From Candidatus Kuenenia stuttgartensis (lineage in GTDB: Bacteria; Planctomycetota; Planctomycetia; Planctomycetales; Planctomycetaceae): a stretch of DNA of 63,751 bases. The stretch's first letter is position 1; each line of letters starts with the position of its first letter. Positions 54,871-63,004 of this stretch are shown here, piece by piece. The notes under the pieces are model-generated. The model made no database searches. It was not told the DNA's origin and saw only the letters and a program-made list of their open reading frames with translations. The DNA lies in contig CAMDPK010000020.1 in the NCBI GenBank assembly GCA_945904015.1, forward strand, positions 1 through 63,751. Direction: 5' to 3'. The translations under genes were made by a program, and so were the position numbers.

Positions 54871-55719
54871 ATGCACGCTTCTTCCACTTCCAGTTCTCCG
54901 GGCCTGCTCTTTCGCGCGGCCGTGGACGCCGAGCGTCCGTTGCAGGTCGTGGGGACAATCAATGCCTACTGCGCGTTGCTGGCCGAGCGAGCCGGATTTC
55001 GCTCGCTGTATCTGTCCGGAGCCGGCGTTGCGAATGCCTCATTCGGAGTTCCGGACGTCGGGATCACGACGCTGGCCGATGTCGTGGAGGACGCGCGCCG
55101 CATCACCAGCGCGACGTCGTTGCCGCTGCTGGTCGATGTCGACACCGGATTCGGTGACATGGCTCAGACAGTGCGCGAGATGATCCGCGTCGGCGTCGCG
55201 GCCATTCATCTGGAAGATCAAGTCGATCGTAAACGCTGCGGACATCTTCCCGGCAAACAATTGGTCTCGGCCGGCGAGATGGTCGATCGCGTGAAGGCGG
55301 CGCTCGATGCACGCACCGATCCGGGCTTCGTCGTGATGGCTCGCACCGATGCCGCATCTGTCGAGGGTCTGCCTGCCGCAATCGACCGAGCCGCACAATA
55401 CGTCGCCGCCGGAGCCGACATGATCTTCGCCGAGGCTCTGACAACACCGGATGAATACCGCCAATTCACGGCCGCCGTTCCGGTGCCCGTGCTGGCGAAC
55501 CTGACTGAGTTCGGCAAGACGCCGCTCTTCACGCTCGATGAGTTGCGAGAAGCTGGCTTGCGACTGGCACTGTACCCGCTGACCGCGTTCCGCGCGATGA
55601 GCGCCGCAGCGGTGATGACCTATGAAACTCTGCGACAATGCGGCACGCAACGCGACCTGATCCACCAATTGCAATCGCGTGCCGAGCTGTACGACGTCTT
55701 GAACTATCGCGTCGAATGA
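54871..55719 (+). CDS. prpB: 2-methylisocitrate lyase
   Basis: A 282-residue member of the isocitrate lyase/PEP mutase family. It would cleave 2-methylisocitrate to pyruvate and succinate. Motifs: LYLSGAGVANASFGVPD, metal-binding VDVDTGFGD, the catalytic cysteine loop DRKRCGH and ARTDA, and EFGKTP. ATG 54871 (AGGTGG just upstream) is chosen; the open frame upstream reads through the promoter region. The next gene is the methylcitrate synthase, supporting the function over oxaloacetate-decarboxylase relatives. Confidence 0.92.
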   Translation: MHASSTSSSPGLLFRAAVDAERPLQVVGTINAYCALLAERAGFRSLYLSGAGVANASFGVPDVGITTLADVVEDARRITSATSLPLLVDVDTGFGDMAQTVREMIRVGVAAIHLEDQVDRKRCGHLPGKQLVSAGEMVDRVKAALDARTDPGFVVMARTDAASVEGLPAAIDRAAQYVAAGADMIFAEALTTPDEYRQFTAAVPVPVLANLTEFGKTPLFTLDELREAGLRLALYPLTAFRAMSAAAVMTYETLRQCGTQRDLIHQLQSRAELYDVLNYRVE

Positions 55720-55732
55720 CCCAAACCCAAAA

Positions 55733-55790
55733 GTAGTTCGGACGCCTACGTCCGAACAGAAGTGAGACCGGACGAAGGCGTCCGGTCTAC
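55733..55790. repeat. GTAG-headed hairpin pair between prpB and prpC
   Basis: Left arm GTAG plus TTCGGACG-ccta-CGTCCGAA; right arm, inverted, GTAG plus ACCGGACG-cctt-CGTCCGGT. The two arms differ in stem sequence but keep perfect pairing, evidence of compensating change. Lies 14 bp after the prpB stop. Confidence 0.95.
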
Positions 55791-55813
55791 AGAATTGTTC
55801 CCGGAGACCCACC

Positions 55814-56938
55814 ATGAGCGCATCGACCAACACCGCCGGCCTCGCAGGCATCGTCGCCGGTCAAACGGCCCTGAGCACCGTTGGCAAAGAGGGAGCGGGA
55901 CTGACCTATCGCGGGTATTCGATCGAAGACCTCGCCGAACACGCGATCTTTGAAGAGGTCGCCTGGCTGCTGCTGTACGGCGAACTCCCGAAGCAGCATG
56001 AGCTGGACGAATTCTTGGCGCGTCTGCAATCGCAGCGCGGGCTGCCCGCGCAGTTGAAGGCAGTGCTCGCGCAACTACCGGAGTCGGCTCATCCGATGGA
56101 CGTATTGCGAACGGCCTGCTCGGCGCTCGGCTGTCTGGAGCCGGAGCAATCCGCCGCCGATCAGTTTCGCGTCGCCGAGCGGTTGCTGGCGATCTTTCCG
56201 TCGGCGCTCGTGTACTGGCACCACTTCGCTCGGTCAGGAAATCGGATCGAAACGGAATCGCCGGAACCGACGATGGCAGGCCACTTCCTGCACCTGTTGC
56301 ACGGCACGCAGCCGACTGCCGAACATCGCCGAGCGTTGGATGCGTCGTTCACACTCTACGCCGAGCACGAATTCAATGCCTCGACATTCGCCGCGCGAGT
56401 CACCGCTTCGACGCTGTCCGATTTCTATTCGGCAATCACGTCAGGCATCGGCACTCTGCGCGGCTCGCTGCACGGCGGAGCCAACGAGCAGGCGATGGAA
56501 CTCATCGAACGCTTCAGCGATCCCGATCAGGCCGAGCAAGGGGTGCTTGCCGCTCTCAGCCGCAAAGAAAAGATCATGGGCTTCGGCCACCGAGTCTATC
56601 GAGACCGCGACCCGCGCTCCGACGTCATCAAAGAATTGAGCCGCCGTTTGTCGCAAGCCGCTGGCGACAAGCAATTGTTCGCCGTCTCGGAACGGATCGA
56701 ACAAGTCCTGCGGCGCGAGAAAAAACTGTTTCCGAATCTCGATTTCTACGCCGCGTCGGCGTATCGGTTCCTGGACATTCCGACGCCATTGTTCACGCCA
56801 CTGTTCGTTTTCGCCCGCACCGCCGGCTGGTCGGCGCACGTCATCGAACAACGAGCCGACAATCGCCTGATCCGCCCGACCGCCGACTATGTTGGTTCAC
56901 CGCCGCGATCATTTCGTCCCATCGCTCAGCGAGTCTAG
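55814..56938 (+). CDS. prpC: 2-methylcitrate synthase/citrate synthase
   Basis: A 374-residue type II-like short citrate synthase, the size of PrpC. Catalytic His positions lie in SLHGGANE and GFGHRVYRDRDPRSD, and the late acidic residue in NLDFYAASAYRF. Joining propionyl-CoA and oxaloacetate is inferred from the neighbouring prpB and prpD. GGAG lies 8 bases before ATG. The last codon is followed by TAG, the outer edge of the repeat at 56937-56992. Confidence 0.9.
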   Translation: MSASTNTAGLAGIVAGQTALSTVGKEGAGLTYRGYSIEDLAEHAIFEEVAWLLLYGELPKQHELDEFLARLQSQRGLPAQLKAVLAQLPESAHPMDVLRTACSALGCLEPEQSAADQFRVAERLLAIFPSALVYWHHFARSGNRIETESPEPTMAGHFLHLLHGTQPTAEHRRALDASFTLYAEHEFNASTFAARVTASTLSDFYSAITSGIGTLRGSLHGGANEQAMELIERFSDPDQAEQGVLAALSRKEKIMGFGHRVYRDRDPRSDVIKELSRRLSQAAGDKQLFAVSERIEQVLRREKKLFPNLDFYAASAYRFLDIPTPLFTPLFVFARTAGWSAHVIEQRADNRLIRPTADYVGSPPRSFRPIAQRV

Positions 56939-56992
56939 CACGACGCGCAAGCGAGTGATCTTGGTCTGAACCACTCGCTTGCGCGTCGTGCT
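56937..56992. repeat. TAGCACGAC hairpin pair at the prpC stop
   Basis: Arms 56937-56957 and 56972-56992 are perfect 21-bp inverted copies identical in sequence to those at 35281. The left edge overlaps the prpC TAG stop codon. Confidence 0.95.
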
Positions 56993-57017
56993 GGCGTCGG
57001 CTCTTGAGGAATTCCAC

Positions 57018-58217
57018 TCAATGCGAAACTGACGCCGCCGCTTTCTCGCCAACGAGCCGGTCTTCGTAGAACCGCGTCAACGCGAACGGTTCGAGAGTCT
57101 TCGGCGTCTTGCCCGACACAATCAATTCCGCCATGAGTTTGCCGGAAGCCGGGCCGGCCTTGAAGCCGTAGGTGCCCCAGCCGACGGTCATCAGAAATCC
57201 TTTGACGTCCGGCGTACCCCCCATGATCGGCGAGTAGTCCGGTGTCATGTCGCACAGCCCGGCCCACTGCCGCAGGATTTTCACATTGGCCAAATGCGGG
57301 AACAGTTCCAGCAGATGTGTCGCCGCTCCTTCGAGAAATGCCAGCGTGCCGCGCAGCGAGTAACTCGCATGGTCGTCCACTTCGGCACCAAGCACCAATT
57401 CGCCGCGGTCGGTTTGCGAAACGTAGACGTGCAGCGTCGAAGAGACGATCACCGAATTGAGGAACGGCTTGAGAGGCTCAGTCACGGCCGCTTGCAGCGG
57501 ATGCGTCTCGATCGGGATTTCGAGACCAACCATCCGGCTAATCAGCCCCGCATAGCCGGCGGTCGCATTGAGGACCGTCTTCGTCTTGATCCGCCCGCGA
57601 TTGGTGACGACCGCCTCGACTTGCCCATTTTGAACTTCGATGCCGGTCACTTCAGTCTTCTGATGAACGTGCCCGCCGCCACGATCGACTCCGCGAGCGA
57701 ACGCCCACACGACCGCGTCGTGCCGGATGATGCCGCCCGGCGGGTGATACAACGCCGCCTGAATCGGAAACCGGCTGTGTCCGAAGACATTCAAATCGGG
57801 AACGATTCGCTGAATCTCTTCCGGGAAAATGATGCGCGAATTCACACCCATCAGTTGGTTCGTGTTGGCTCGCTCCGTCAGGCCCGTCACGCCCTTCTCA
57901 TTGTGAGCCAGCGTGAGATGCCCGTGCTGTGAGAACATCACGTTGAATTCGAGGTCGGCCGCCAATTGCTCGTACAACTTGACCGACAAGTCGTAGAACG
58001 CGATCCCCTCCGGCGTGCGATAGTTCGAACGCACAATTGCCGTATTCCGTCCCGATCCGCCGAACCCGACGTACTTCGCTTCGAGCACCGCGATGTTACG
58101 CACGCCCAACTTCGTCAAATAGTACGCCGTCGCCAACCCATGCACGCCGCCGCCGATGATGACGACGTCATACTGGTCTTTGAGTTCGTGCTCTTGCCAC
58201 ATTCGCTGCGAAACCAT
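57018..58217 (-). CDS. soxB: Sarcosine oxidase beta subunit (or N-methylglutamate dehydrogenase subunit A)
   Basis: A 399-residue FAD amine oxidoreductase subunit. Dinucleotide motif IIGGGVHGLATAYYL near the N-terminus, GGSGRNTAIVRSNYRTPEG, and the C-terminal PVMGGT-like YSPIMGGTPDVKGFLMTVGW with GFKAGPASGKLMAELI. It carries the oxidising site of heterotetrameric sarcosine oxidase; homologous MgdA does the same on N-methylglutamate. ATG 58217 (AAGAGG upstream by 6) is preferred over 58232. Last gene of the D-A-G-B set on this strand. Confidence 0.9.
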   Translation of the reverse strand: MVSQRMWQEHELKDQYDVVIIGGGVHGLATAYYLTKLGVRNIAVLEAKYVGFGGSGRNTAIVRSNYRTPEGIAFYDLSVKLYEQLAADLEFNVMFSQHGHLTLAHNEKGVTGLTERANTNQLMGVNSRIIFPEEIQRIVPDLNVFGHSRFPIQAALYHPPGGIIRHDAVVWAFARGVDRGGGHVHQKTEVTGIEVQNGQVEAVVTNRGRIKTKTVLNATAGYAGLISRMVGLEIPIETHPLQAAVTEPLKPFLNSVIVSSTLHVYVSQTDRGELVLGAEVDDHASYSLRGTLAFLEGAATHLLELFPHLANVKILRQWAGLCDMTPDYSPIMGGTPDVKGFLMTVGWGTYGFKAGPASGKLMAELIVSGKTPKTLEPFALTRFYEDRLVGEKAAASVSH

Positions 58218-58237
58218 GCCGGTCCTCTTCATCCTCT

Positions 58238-58333
58238 AAAAACGGTATTACGGCAGTCGGCTGTCAGCCATCGGCATCCGGCCGAAAGCCGTGAGCCGAT
58301 CGCCGACCCGCCTCGGCGGGTGATACCGTTTTT
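58238..58333. repeat. Compound inverted repeat between soxG and soxB
   Basis: Outer arms AAAAACGGTATTA (58238) and TGATACCGTTTTT (58320) are inverted. Inner GGCAGTCGGC/GCCGA-type hairpins fill the centre. The T-rich right end could give a terminator for either strand. It lies just ahead of the soxB ribosome-binding site. Confidence 0.75.
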
Positions 58334-58941
58334 CAACCACGACCACTGATCACGTCAATTCCCGCCGGACGCAAACCAAACTCCGCGCCGGCATCCATCA
58401 ACACATCCCAAAAGAACTCCGCCGAGTCGCTGCAAACATGCAATTCAAACCGATCGGAGAACCGTCCAAACAGCGTGTTGACACCAAAGATCGGCCCTTG
58501 GCAGCACGCCTGCACCGGCAGCGTTCGCTCACGCAGATCAACCGCCGTGACCTTGTTCAAAATCCGCTCCGCATCCGGCCCGATCAGAGCGAGCGACGTC
58601 CAACCGCCGGTAACGTCAATCGCTCCGGTGTTTGATGGCACATTGCCAAACACGATCGCGCGGCTCGGAGTCAGCCGATAAACGTGCCGGCCATCGTTAC
58701 TCTGAATCTTCCGCAGCGGCACATCGACACCGCAGATCGACGTCAGTGCCGCACCGGTTTCTGGTCCGTTGATCTCGAACGTCGGCACATGCGACAGATC
58801 GACCAGCGCGTTGCCCGTTCGATCCGGTTGCTGCGAATAACGCACAGCGACTTGCCAGCCGTCGATCAATTCGACGGTCGCACCGGATCGCCGATGCAGG
58901 TCGATGAGCGGGCCACGAGCCATGGAAACTGTTGAAGTCAT
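58333..58941 (-). CDS. soxG: Sarcosine oxidase gamma subunit
   Basis: A 202-residue SoxG-family subunit. Conserved blocks NALVDLSHVPTFEINGPE, IDVTGGWTSLALIGPDAERI and TLPVQACCQGPIFGVN then FELHVCSDSAEFFWDVLMDA match the T-fold gamma subunit that packs against SoxA. ATG 58941 is preceded by an A-rich weak site; the frame extends to 58986 through the repeat. It sits between soxA and soxB, as in known soxBDAG sets, though the order here is D-A-G-B. Confidence 0.88.
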   Translation of the reverse strand: MTSTVSMARGPLIDLHRRSGATVELIDGWQVAVRYSQQPDRTGNALVDLSHVPTFEINGPETGAALTSICGVDVPLRKIQSNDGRHVYRLTPSRAIVFGNVPSNTGAIDVTGGWTSLALIGPDAERILNKVTAVDLRERTLPVQACCQGPIFGVNTLFGRFSDRFELHVCSDSAEFFWDVLMDAGAEFGLRPAGIDVISGRG

Positions 58942-58972
58942 GGTGTTTCTTAATATCCAATCCAAGGCGGCT

Positions 58973-59044
58973 TTGGACAGGAACATTTGGGACAGGAAGA
59001 TGATGGCAATGATTCATCTTCCTGTCCCAAATCTTCCTGTCCAA
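58973..59044. repeat. GGACAGGAA inverted pair between soxA and soxG
   Basis: Arms about 58973-59003 and 59013-59044 are near-perfect inverted copies: GACAGGAACATTTGGGACAG at the left (58977) faces CATCTTCCTGTCCCAA and CTTCCTGTCC. Fills the gap between soxA and soxG, so it may set their relative expression by mRNA stability. Confidence 0.9.
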
Positions 59045-62035
59045 TCAGCTTTTCAATTTCGATCCCGATGGATCGTAGAACGGTTCGTCCTGCACGACCG
59101 CCGGGATCAATCGGCCGTTGACCTGAACCTGAATCGTCTGACCGTTGCGAGCGAGATTGGCCGGCACCCAAGCGAGTCCGATCGTCCCGCCGACTGCCGG
59201 TGAATAACCGCACGATGTGATCCGTCCGCCGAGCTTGCCGTCGCAGAGCACCAGCGACGCGAGATCGGGAATCACAGATTCCGACAGTCGAAAGCCAATC
59301 AACTTGTTGCGATCACCGCGTTGCTGAGCGCGAGCCAGCGATTCCTTGCCGATGAAATCTTCCTTGTCGAGCTTCACGATCCACGGCAGATCCGCTTCCA
59401 ACGGATTCGACAAAGCGTCTGTGTCGATACCGGGCAGCAGATGTTTCTTCTCCAGCCGCAGCACTCGCTGAGCTTCAAGGCCAAACGGCGCGATCGAGAA
59501 CTCGCGGCCGGCCTCCATGATCGCTTCCCACACATGCAAACCGAACTGGCTGGGGACGTGAATCTCGTAACCGAGTTCGCCGACGAAGCCGATCCGCAGC
59601 ACGATCGCCGAGACGCCCGCGATCGTGCATTCGCTTGCGGCAAGATACGGCATCGCGTCGGACGAGAGATCGGCATCGGTCAGCTTCTTCAACACCTCGC
59701 GACTGCGTGGGCCGGCGAGATTCATCGCGGCATAACTGCCCGACACGTTCGTCATCCGCACGTCCCACTCCGGTCGACCAGCCAGCCACCAGCGGAACCA
59801 ACTGTCGATCGCATCCGCGTTGCCCGTCGTCGTCGTCAGAAAGAACCGTTCGTCTCCTAACCGCGCGATCGTGCCGTCGTCGAGCAGGATGCCCGCGTCG
59901 TCGCAGATCACTCCGTATCGCACGCGGCCGACCTTCAGGTTCGCGAAACGATTCGGGTAGATGAACTCCAAGAACTTGACGACGTCCGCCCCGCGCAGAT
60001 CGATCTTGCCGAGCGTCGAGACATCAATCACTCCGACTCGTTGGCGCACCGCTTCGTATTCCTGAGCGACTGACGAATAAACCTGCGGGCGTTTCCAATT
60101 TCCGGCATCACCCATCTTGGCCCCGGCCTTCTCGTGCCAGGCGTGCATCGGCGTGCGGCGGACCAACGAGAAATGCAGAGCTCGTCCCGCGAGCACTCCC
60201 AACGGCAACGGCTGCTCCGGCGGCCGAGCGGTCGTGACGCCGGTCTCCGCAATCGACTGCCCGTTGTGCCGAGCACAAATTGCAATCGACGCCGACTGGC
60301 ACATCTTCCCCTGACACGGCCCCATGCTGACCGTTGAGTACCGCTTCAGCGTCTCGATGTTCGAATAGCCCTCGTCGATCGCGTCGCAGATGTCTTTCTC
60401 GGTGACGTCTTCGCAGAGACAAACGAATTTCTTCTTCGCACCGGATGGGGAAACGTAATGTGCCGACGCCACGGCCTCGCGCTCGATAGGACTTGTACGA
60501 CCGATGAGACCTATTTGTCCTATGCGTTGCGCCAATTCAACGTCTTGCGGTCGCAATGCAGCGGCAGCCGCCAAGCCTGCCCGTTGCCCGTCCAGCACGG
60601 CGTCACGCGGATCGTGCAGAGCATTCACCGCTCCGGCCGAATACATCGCCGGGGCGTGCTGAATCACGATCGCTTGATCGACCGACTCGTCATACCGCAG
60701 CTTGCAGCCGTTCTGGTACAGCAACGAATTCGCGGGAGTGAACCCGACGGCTTGCACGATCCAACGGCAGGACAGCGTTTGCCGAGGATGACCGGATAAC
60801 GGCGCGATGACGACTCCCCCAACGTGCCGCGTTCCACGAGCGGAGACGACTGTGTGACCGCGATAGACGCGGATGCCTTCGAACTCTGGTCGCGAGTCAG
60901 CCGGGTGAAAGACACCCAGAAGCTGACTGCCTTGATGGATTGGAATTCCTTCGGCTGTCTCCGGCGGATTGTCTCGCACATCGACAATCGCAGTGATGCG
61001 CGTGCCGGCCGCTTTGAGCTGTTTCGCGACGCGATAGCCCTGAGCGTTGTCCGTGACGACAACCGCTTCGCCAGGGAATTGGCAATGATCGAGATGCAAC
61101 AACCGTTGCACGCCGCTCGCCAGCATCACGCCCGGCAAGTCGTTGTTCTCGAAGACCAGCGGTCGCTCCCAGCAACCCGTGGCGACGATCACCTGAGCGG
61201 CTCGCAACCGAATCATCCGCTGGCCTTGTTGGATGCCGAGATAGTTTCCCTCGTAGCAGCCGAAAACGCCGGCCGAGGAAATCACGGTGATGGCGGGATG
61301 TTCGGAAACGCGGCGGATCAAGTCACCGACCGTAGGATGGCCGCCCTCGGCCGTCCGCGATGGAGAGTCGGCGAATGCAGAACGGCCGGGGGCGGCCATC
61401 CTACTCAACTCTGCCAGCTCCGGATCATGCCGCAGATGTCCGCCGAGTTCCCTCTGTTCGTCGATCAGCGTGACGGAAACTCCCGCCTCAGCCGCCGCGA
61501 GCGCCGCGTTCAATCCGGCAACGCCACCACCGATCACGGCGACGTCGGTGAAGAGGTTTTGTTTGTCGTATACGCCCTCCGCACCGTGCTCGCGGTTGAT
61601 TGTGCCGAGGCCGGCGATGCGGCGGATGAATTTTTCCCAGACCGGCCACATCCAGCGCGGCTTGTACATTCGCTTGTAGTAGAACCCGACTGGCATGAAG
61701 TGGTGCAGCTTGTCGAAGATCCGCAGCAGGTCGAACTTCACCGACGGCCACGCATTCTGCGACTTCACGATCATGCCCGGCTTCGCGGCCTGCGTGCAGA
61801 TGCGGACGTTCGGAGTCCCATCGACCGTGCAAATACAATTCGGGCAGCGGCCCGACATGCACAGCAGCCCGCGCGGACGGTGATACTTGAAGCTCCGCGA
61901 GACGATGTGTTCGCCAGCAGCGTGCAGCGCGCCGGCGACCGACTGACCGGACTCGGCACGCACGCGGTGTCCGTCGAATTCAAATTCGATCGTGGCTGGT
62001 GGAGGGATTTTGGAATCGACTTGTTGTGGAATCAT
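59045..62035 (-). CDS. soxA: Sarcosine oxidase alpha subunit
   Basis: A 996-residue SoxA. The N-terminal 2Fe-2S-like fold contains CMSGRCPNCICTVDG. The NAD/FAD-binding centre has VIGGGVAGLNAALAAAEAG and YSAGAVNALHDPRDAVLDGQ. The Cys-rich bacterioferritin-like segment is CLCEDVTEKDI..GPCQGKMCQ. The C-terminal aminomethyltransferase (GcvT) half begins after about 640 and transfers the one-carbon unit to tetrahydrofolate. ATG 62035 is chosen; upstream codons are repeat-derived (CTLHFAL type). A repeat pair (61333-61404) is translated in frame as SRMAAPGRSAFADSPSRTAE. Confidence 0.92.
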   Translation of the reverse strand: MIPQQVDSKIPPPATIEFEFDGHRVRAESGQSVAGALHAAGEHIVSRSFKYHRPRGLLCMSGRCPNCICTVDGTPNVRICTQAAKPGMIVKSQNAWPSVKFDLLRIFDKLHHFMPVGFYYKRMYKPRWMWPVWEKFIRRIAGLGTINREHGAEGVYDKQNLFTDVAVIGGGVAGLNAALAAAEAGVSVTLIDEQRELGGHLRHDPELAELSRMAAPGRSAFADSPSRTAEGGHPTVGDLIRRVSEHPAITVISSAGVFGCYEGNYLGIQQGQRMIRLRAAQVIVATGCWERPLVFENNDLPGVMLASGVQRLLHLDHCQFPGEAVVVTDNAQGYRVAKQLKAAGTRITAIVDVRDNPPETAEGIPIHQGSQLLGVFHPADSRPEFEGIRVYRGHTVVSARGTRHVGGVVIAPLSGHPRQTLSCRWIVQAVGFTPANSLLYQNGCKLRYDESVDQAIVIQHAPAMYSAGAVNALHDPRDAVLDGQRAGLAAAAALRPQDVELAQRIGQIGLIGRTSPIEREAVASAHYVSPSGAKKKFVCLCEDVTEKDICDAIDEGYSNIETLKRYSTVSMGPCQGKMCQSASIAICARHNGQSIAETGVTTARPPEQPLPLGVLAGRALHFSLVRRTPMHAWHEKAGAKMGDAGNWKRPQVYSSVAQEYEAVRQRVGVIDVSTLGKIDLRGADVVKFLEFIYPNRFANLKVGRVRYGVICDDAGILLDDGTIARLGDERFFLTTTTGNADAIDSWFRWWLAGRPEWDVRMTNVSGSYAAMNLAGPRSREVLKKLTDADLSSDAMPYLAASECTIAGVSAIVLRIGFVGELGYEIHVPSQFGLHVWEAIMEAGREFSIAPFGLEAQRVLRLEKKHLLPGIDTDALSNPLEADLPWIVKLDKEDFIGKESLARAQQRGDRNKLIGFRLSESVIPDLASLVLCDGKLGGRITSCGYSPAVGGTIGLAWVPANLARNGQTIQVQVNGRLIPAVVQDEPFYDPSGSKLKS
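61333..61404. repeat. GTAG-headed hairpin pair in soxA
   Basis: Left arm GTAG plus GATGGCCG-ccctC-GGCCGTCC; right arm, inverted, GTAG plus GATGGCCG-ccccC-GGCCGT. In frame within a surface helix or loop of the FAD-binding part. Confidence 0.93.
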
Positions 62036-62065
62036 CGTTGGCAATCTTTTCCAGGTTTCATCACA

Positions 62066-62183
62066 CAGTGCAAAGTGCAGAGTGCAGAGTGAAGACTGCA
62101 AAGTGCAAAATGAAAAACCGAACAAGCTGCTTGCTGCTCAACACTTTTCACTTTGCACTCTTCACTCTGCACTTTGCACTGCT
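62066..62183. repeat. GTGCAAAGTG-family inverted pair, empty copy 4
   Basis: Arms at about 62066-62110 and 62146-62183 are imperfect inverted copies around a loop of about 35 bp. The right arm supplies the last residues (VQSAE) and TGA stop of soxD; the left lies ahead of soxA. Confidence 0.9.
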
Positions 62184-62461
62184 CCTTCACTTTTCTCTGG
62201 CACCACCGCCTCATCGAACCGCCTCGTCTCCAGCACGAGGTTCGTCCGAGTGTCTCGGCGGACGAGGAACCACAGTTTGCAGGCGGAGCGGTGATACCAC
62301 CACTCGGTCTGCTCCCCGGCGATGTTCGGCCGGTTGTAGAGATACTCCGCCCATTGCCGCTCGGTCGCCGCGCCCTCCGGCCGCTTTCGCGACGGGCCGC
62401 TGTAGTGATACTCCCACACGGGCCGGCATCCGCAGTTCGGGCAGTCGATTTGGAAGGACAT
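62162..62461 (-). CDS. soxD: Sarcosine oxidase delta subunit
   Basis: A small 99-residue zinc-binding SoxD: IDCPNCGCRPVWEYHYSG carries the Cys pair, followed by the hallmark ERQWAEYLYNRPN and SACKLWFLVRRDTRTN. It completes the heterotetramer with soxA, soxG and soxB downstream. ATG 62461 (MSFQIDCPNC) is the family start; the frame upstream is repeat. The C-terminus (GAVQSAE) and stop are provided by the repeat at 62066-62183. Confidence 0.88.
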   Translation of the reverse strand: MSFQIDCPNCGCRPVWEYHYSGPSRKRPEGAATERQWAEYLYNRPNIAGEQTEWWYHRSACKLWFLVRRDTRTNLVLETRRFDEAVVPEKSEGAVQSAE

Positions 62462-62490
62462 CTGGTTGGTCTTTTGGAAGGTTTGGGAAA

Positions 62491-62998
62491 GCAGTGCAAA
62501 GTGCAGAGTGACGAGTGCAAAGTGCAAAATGTCGGGCAGGGTCATTCTTGTTGGGGCGTCCGGTTTCGTTTCGTGCCGTTTGATTTCGCGGTGACGATGG
62601 ACTTGCCGAGGATATTGACGAGTTGCGTGCATTCGTCTTTGAGCGGGACCAATCGCGACGACGGGAGGAGTTGGCTTTTCACACAGAGTTTGAGCCACAC
62701 TCGCGATTCATGCAGTTCTTTGAGTGCGATTCGCAGTTTGTGAATGAAGTCGGCGCGGCTCTCAGCGGCACATGCCTCGGCGTAGTTTGGCGCAGCCGAC
62801 GTGCCGCAACGAACCAATTGACCGGCGACGTGTCGTCCCATCCGAGTATCGGGCAGAGCATCGACGACCTTGCCGCATCGCGATGCGAATTCCAGCAAGC
62901 GATCCTCCAAAGCGTCATTCTCAACCCGCGTCGTCGCCATCCCGGTCCCTTCTCCCACATTTTGCACTTTGCACTCGTCACTCTGCACTTTGCACTGC
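62491..62998. mobile_element. IVS-like unit: perfect 42-bp inverted repeats enclosing an S23 gene
   Basis: Inverted arms 62491-62532 and 62957-62998 are identical over 42 bp (GCAGTGCAAAGTGCAGAGTG onward). They enclose 424 bp almost fully occupied by the four-helix-bundle gene on the minus strand. A transcript would fold into a long stem with the gene in the loop, as in 23S rRNA intervening sequences, but no rRNA flanks it. Arm sequence belongs to the GTGCAAAGTG family found empty four times in this window. No flanking direct repeat is evident. Confidence 0.75.
62542..62940 (-). CDS. Four-helix-bundle protein of the S23/IVS family
   Basis: A 132-residue all-helical protein of the S23 (23S rRNA intervening sequence) group. 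The signature is visible in RMGRHVAGQLVRCGTSAAPN YAEA, ADFIHKLRIALKELHESRVW and the final helix with LVNILGKSIVTAK. Function of the family is unknown; the DGR accessory protein Avd has the same fold. ATG 62940 has a GGGA-rich site upstream; the open frame also extends through the right inverted repeat (CKVQSDECKVQ). It is the only gene between the two arms of the unit at 62491-62998. Confidence 0.85.
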   Translation of the reverse strand: MATTRVENDALEDRLLEFASRCGKVVDALPDTRMGRHVAGQLVRCGTSAAPNYAEACAAESRADFIHKLRIALKELHESRVWLKLCVKSQLLPSSRLVPLKDECTQLVNILGKSIVTAKSNGTKRNRTPQQE

Positions 62999-63004
62999 GT
63001 CATT

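Noticed and set aside
62064..63003. Short regular GTGCAAAGTG units considered as a CRISPR array
   Set aside because: Units are contiguous or inverted without equal unique spacers, and no cas genes are present.
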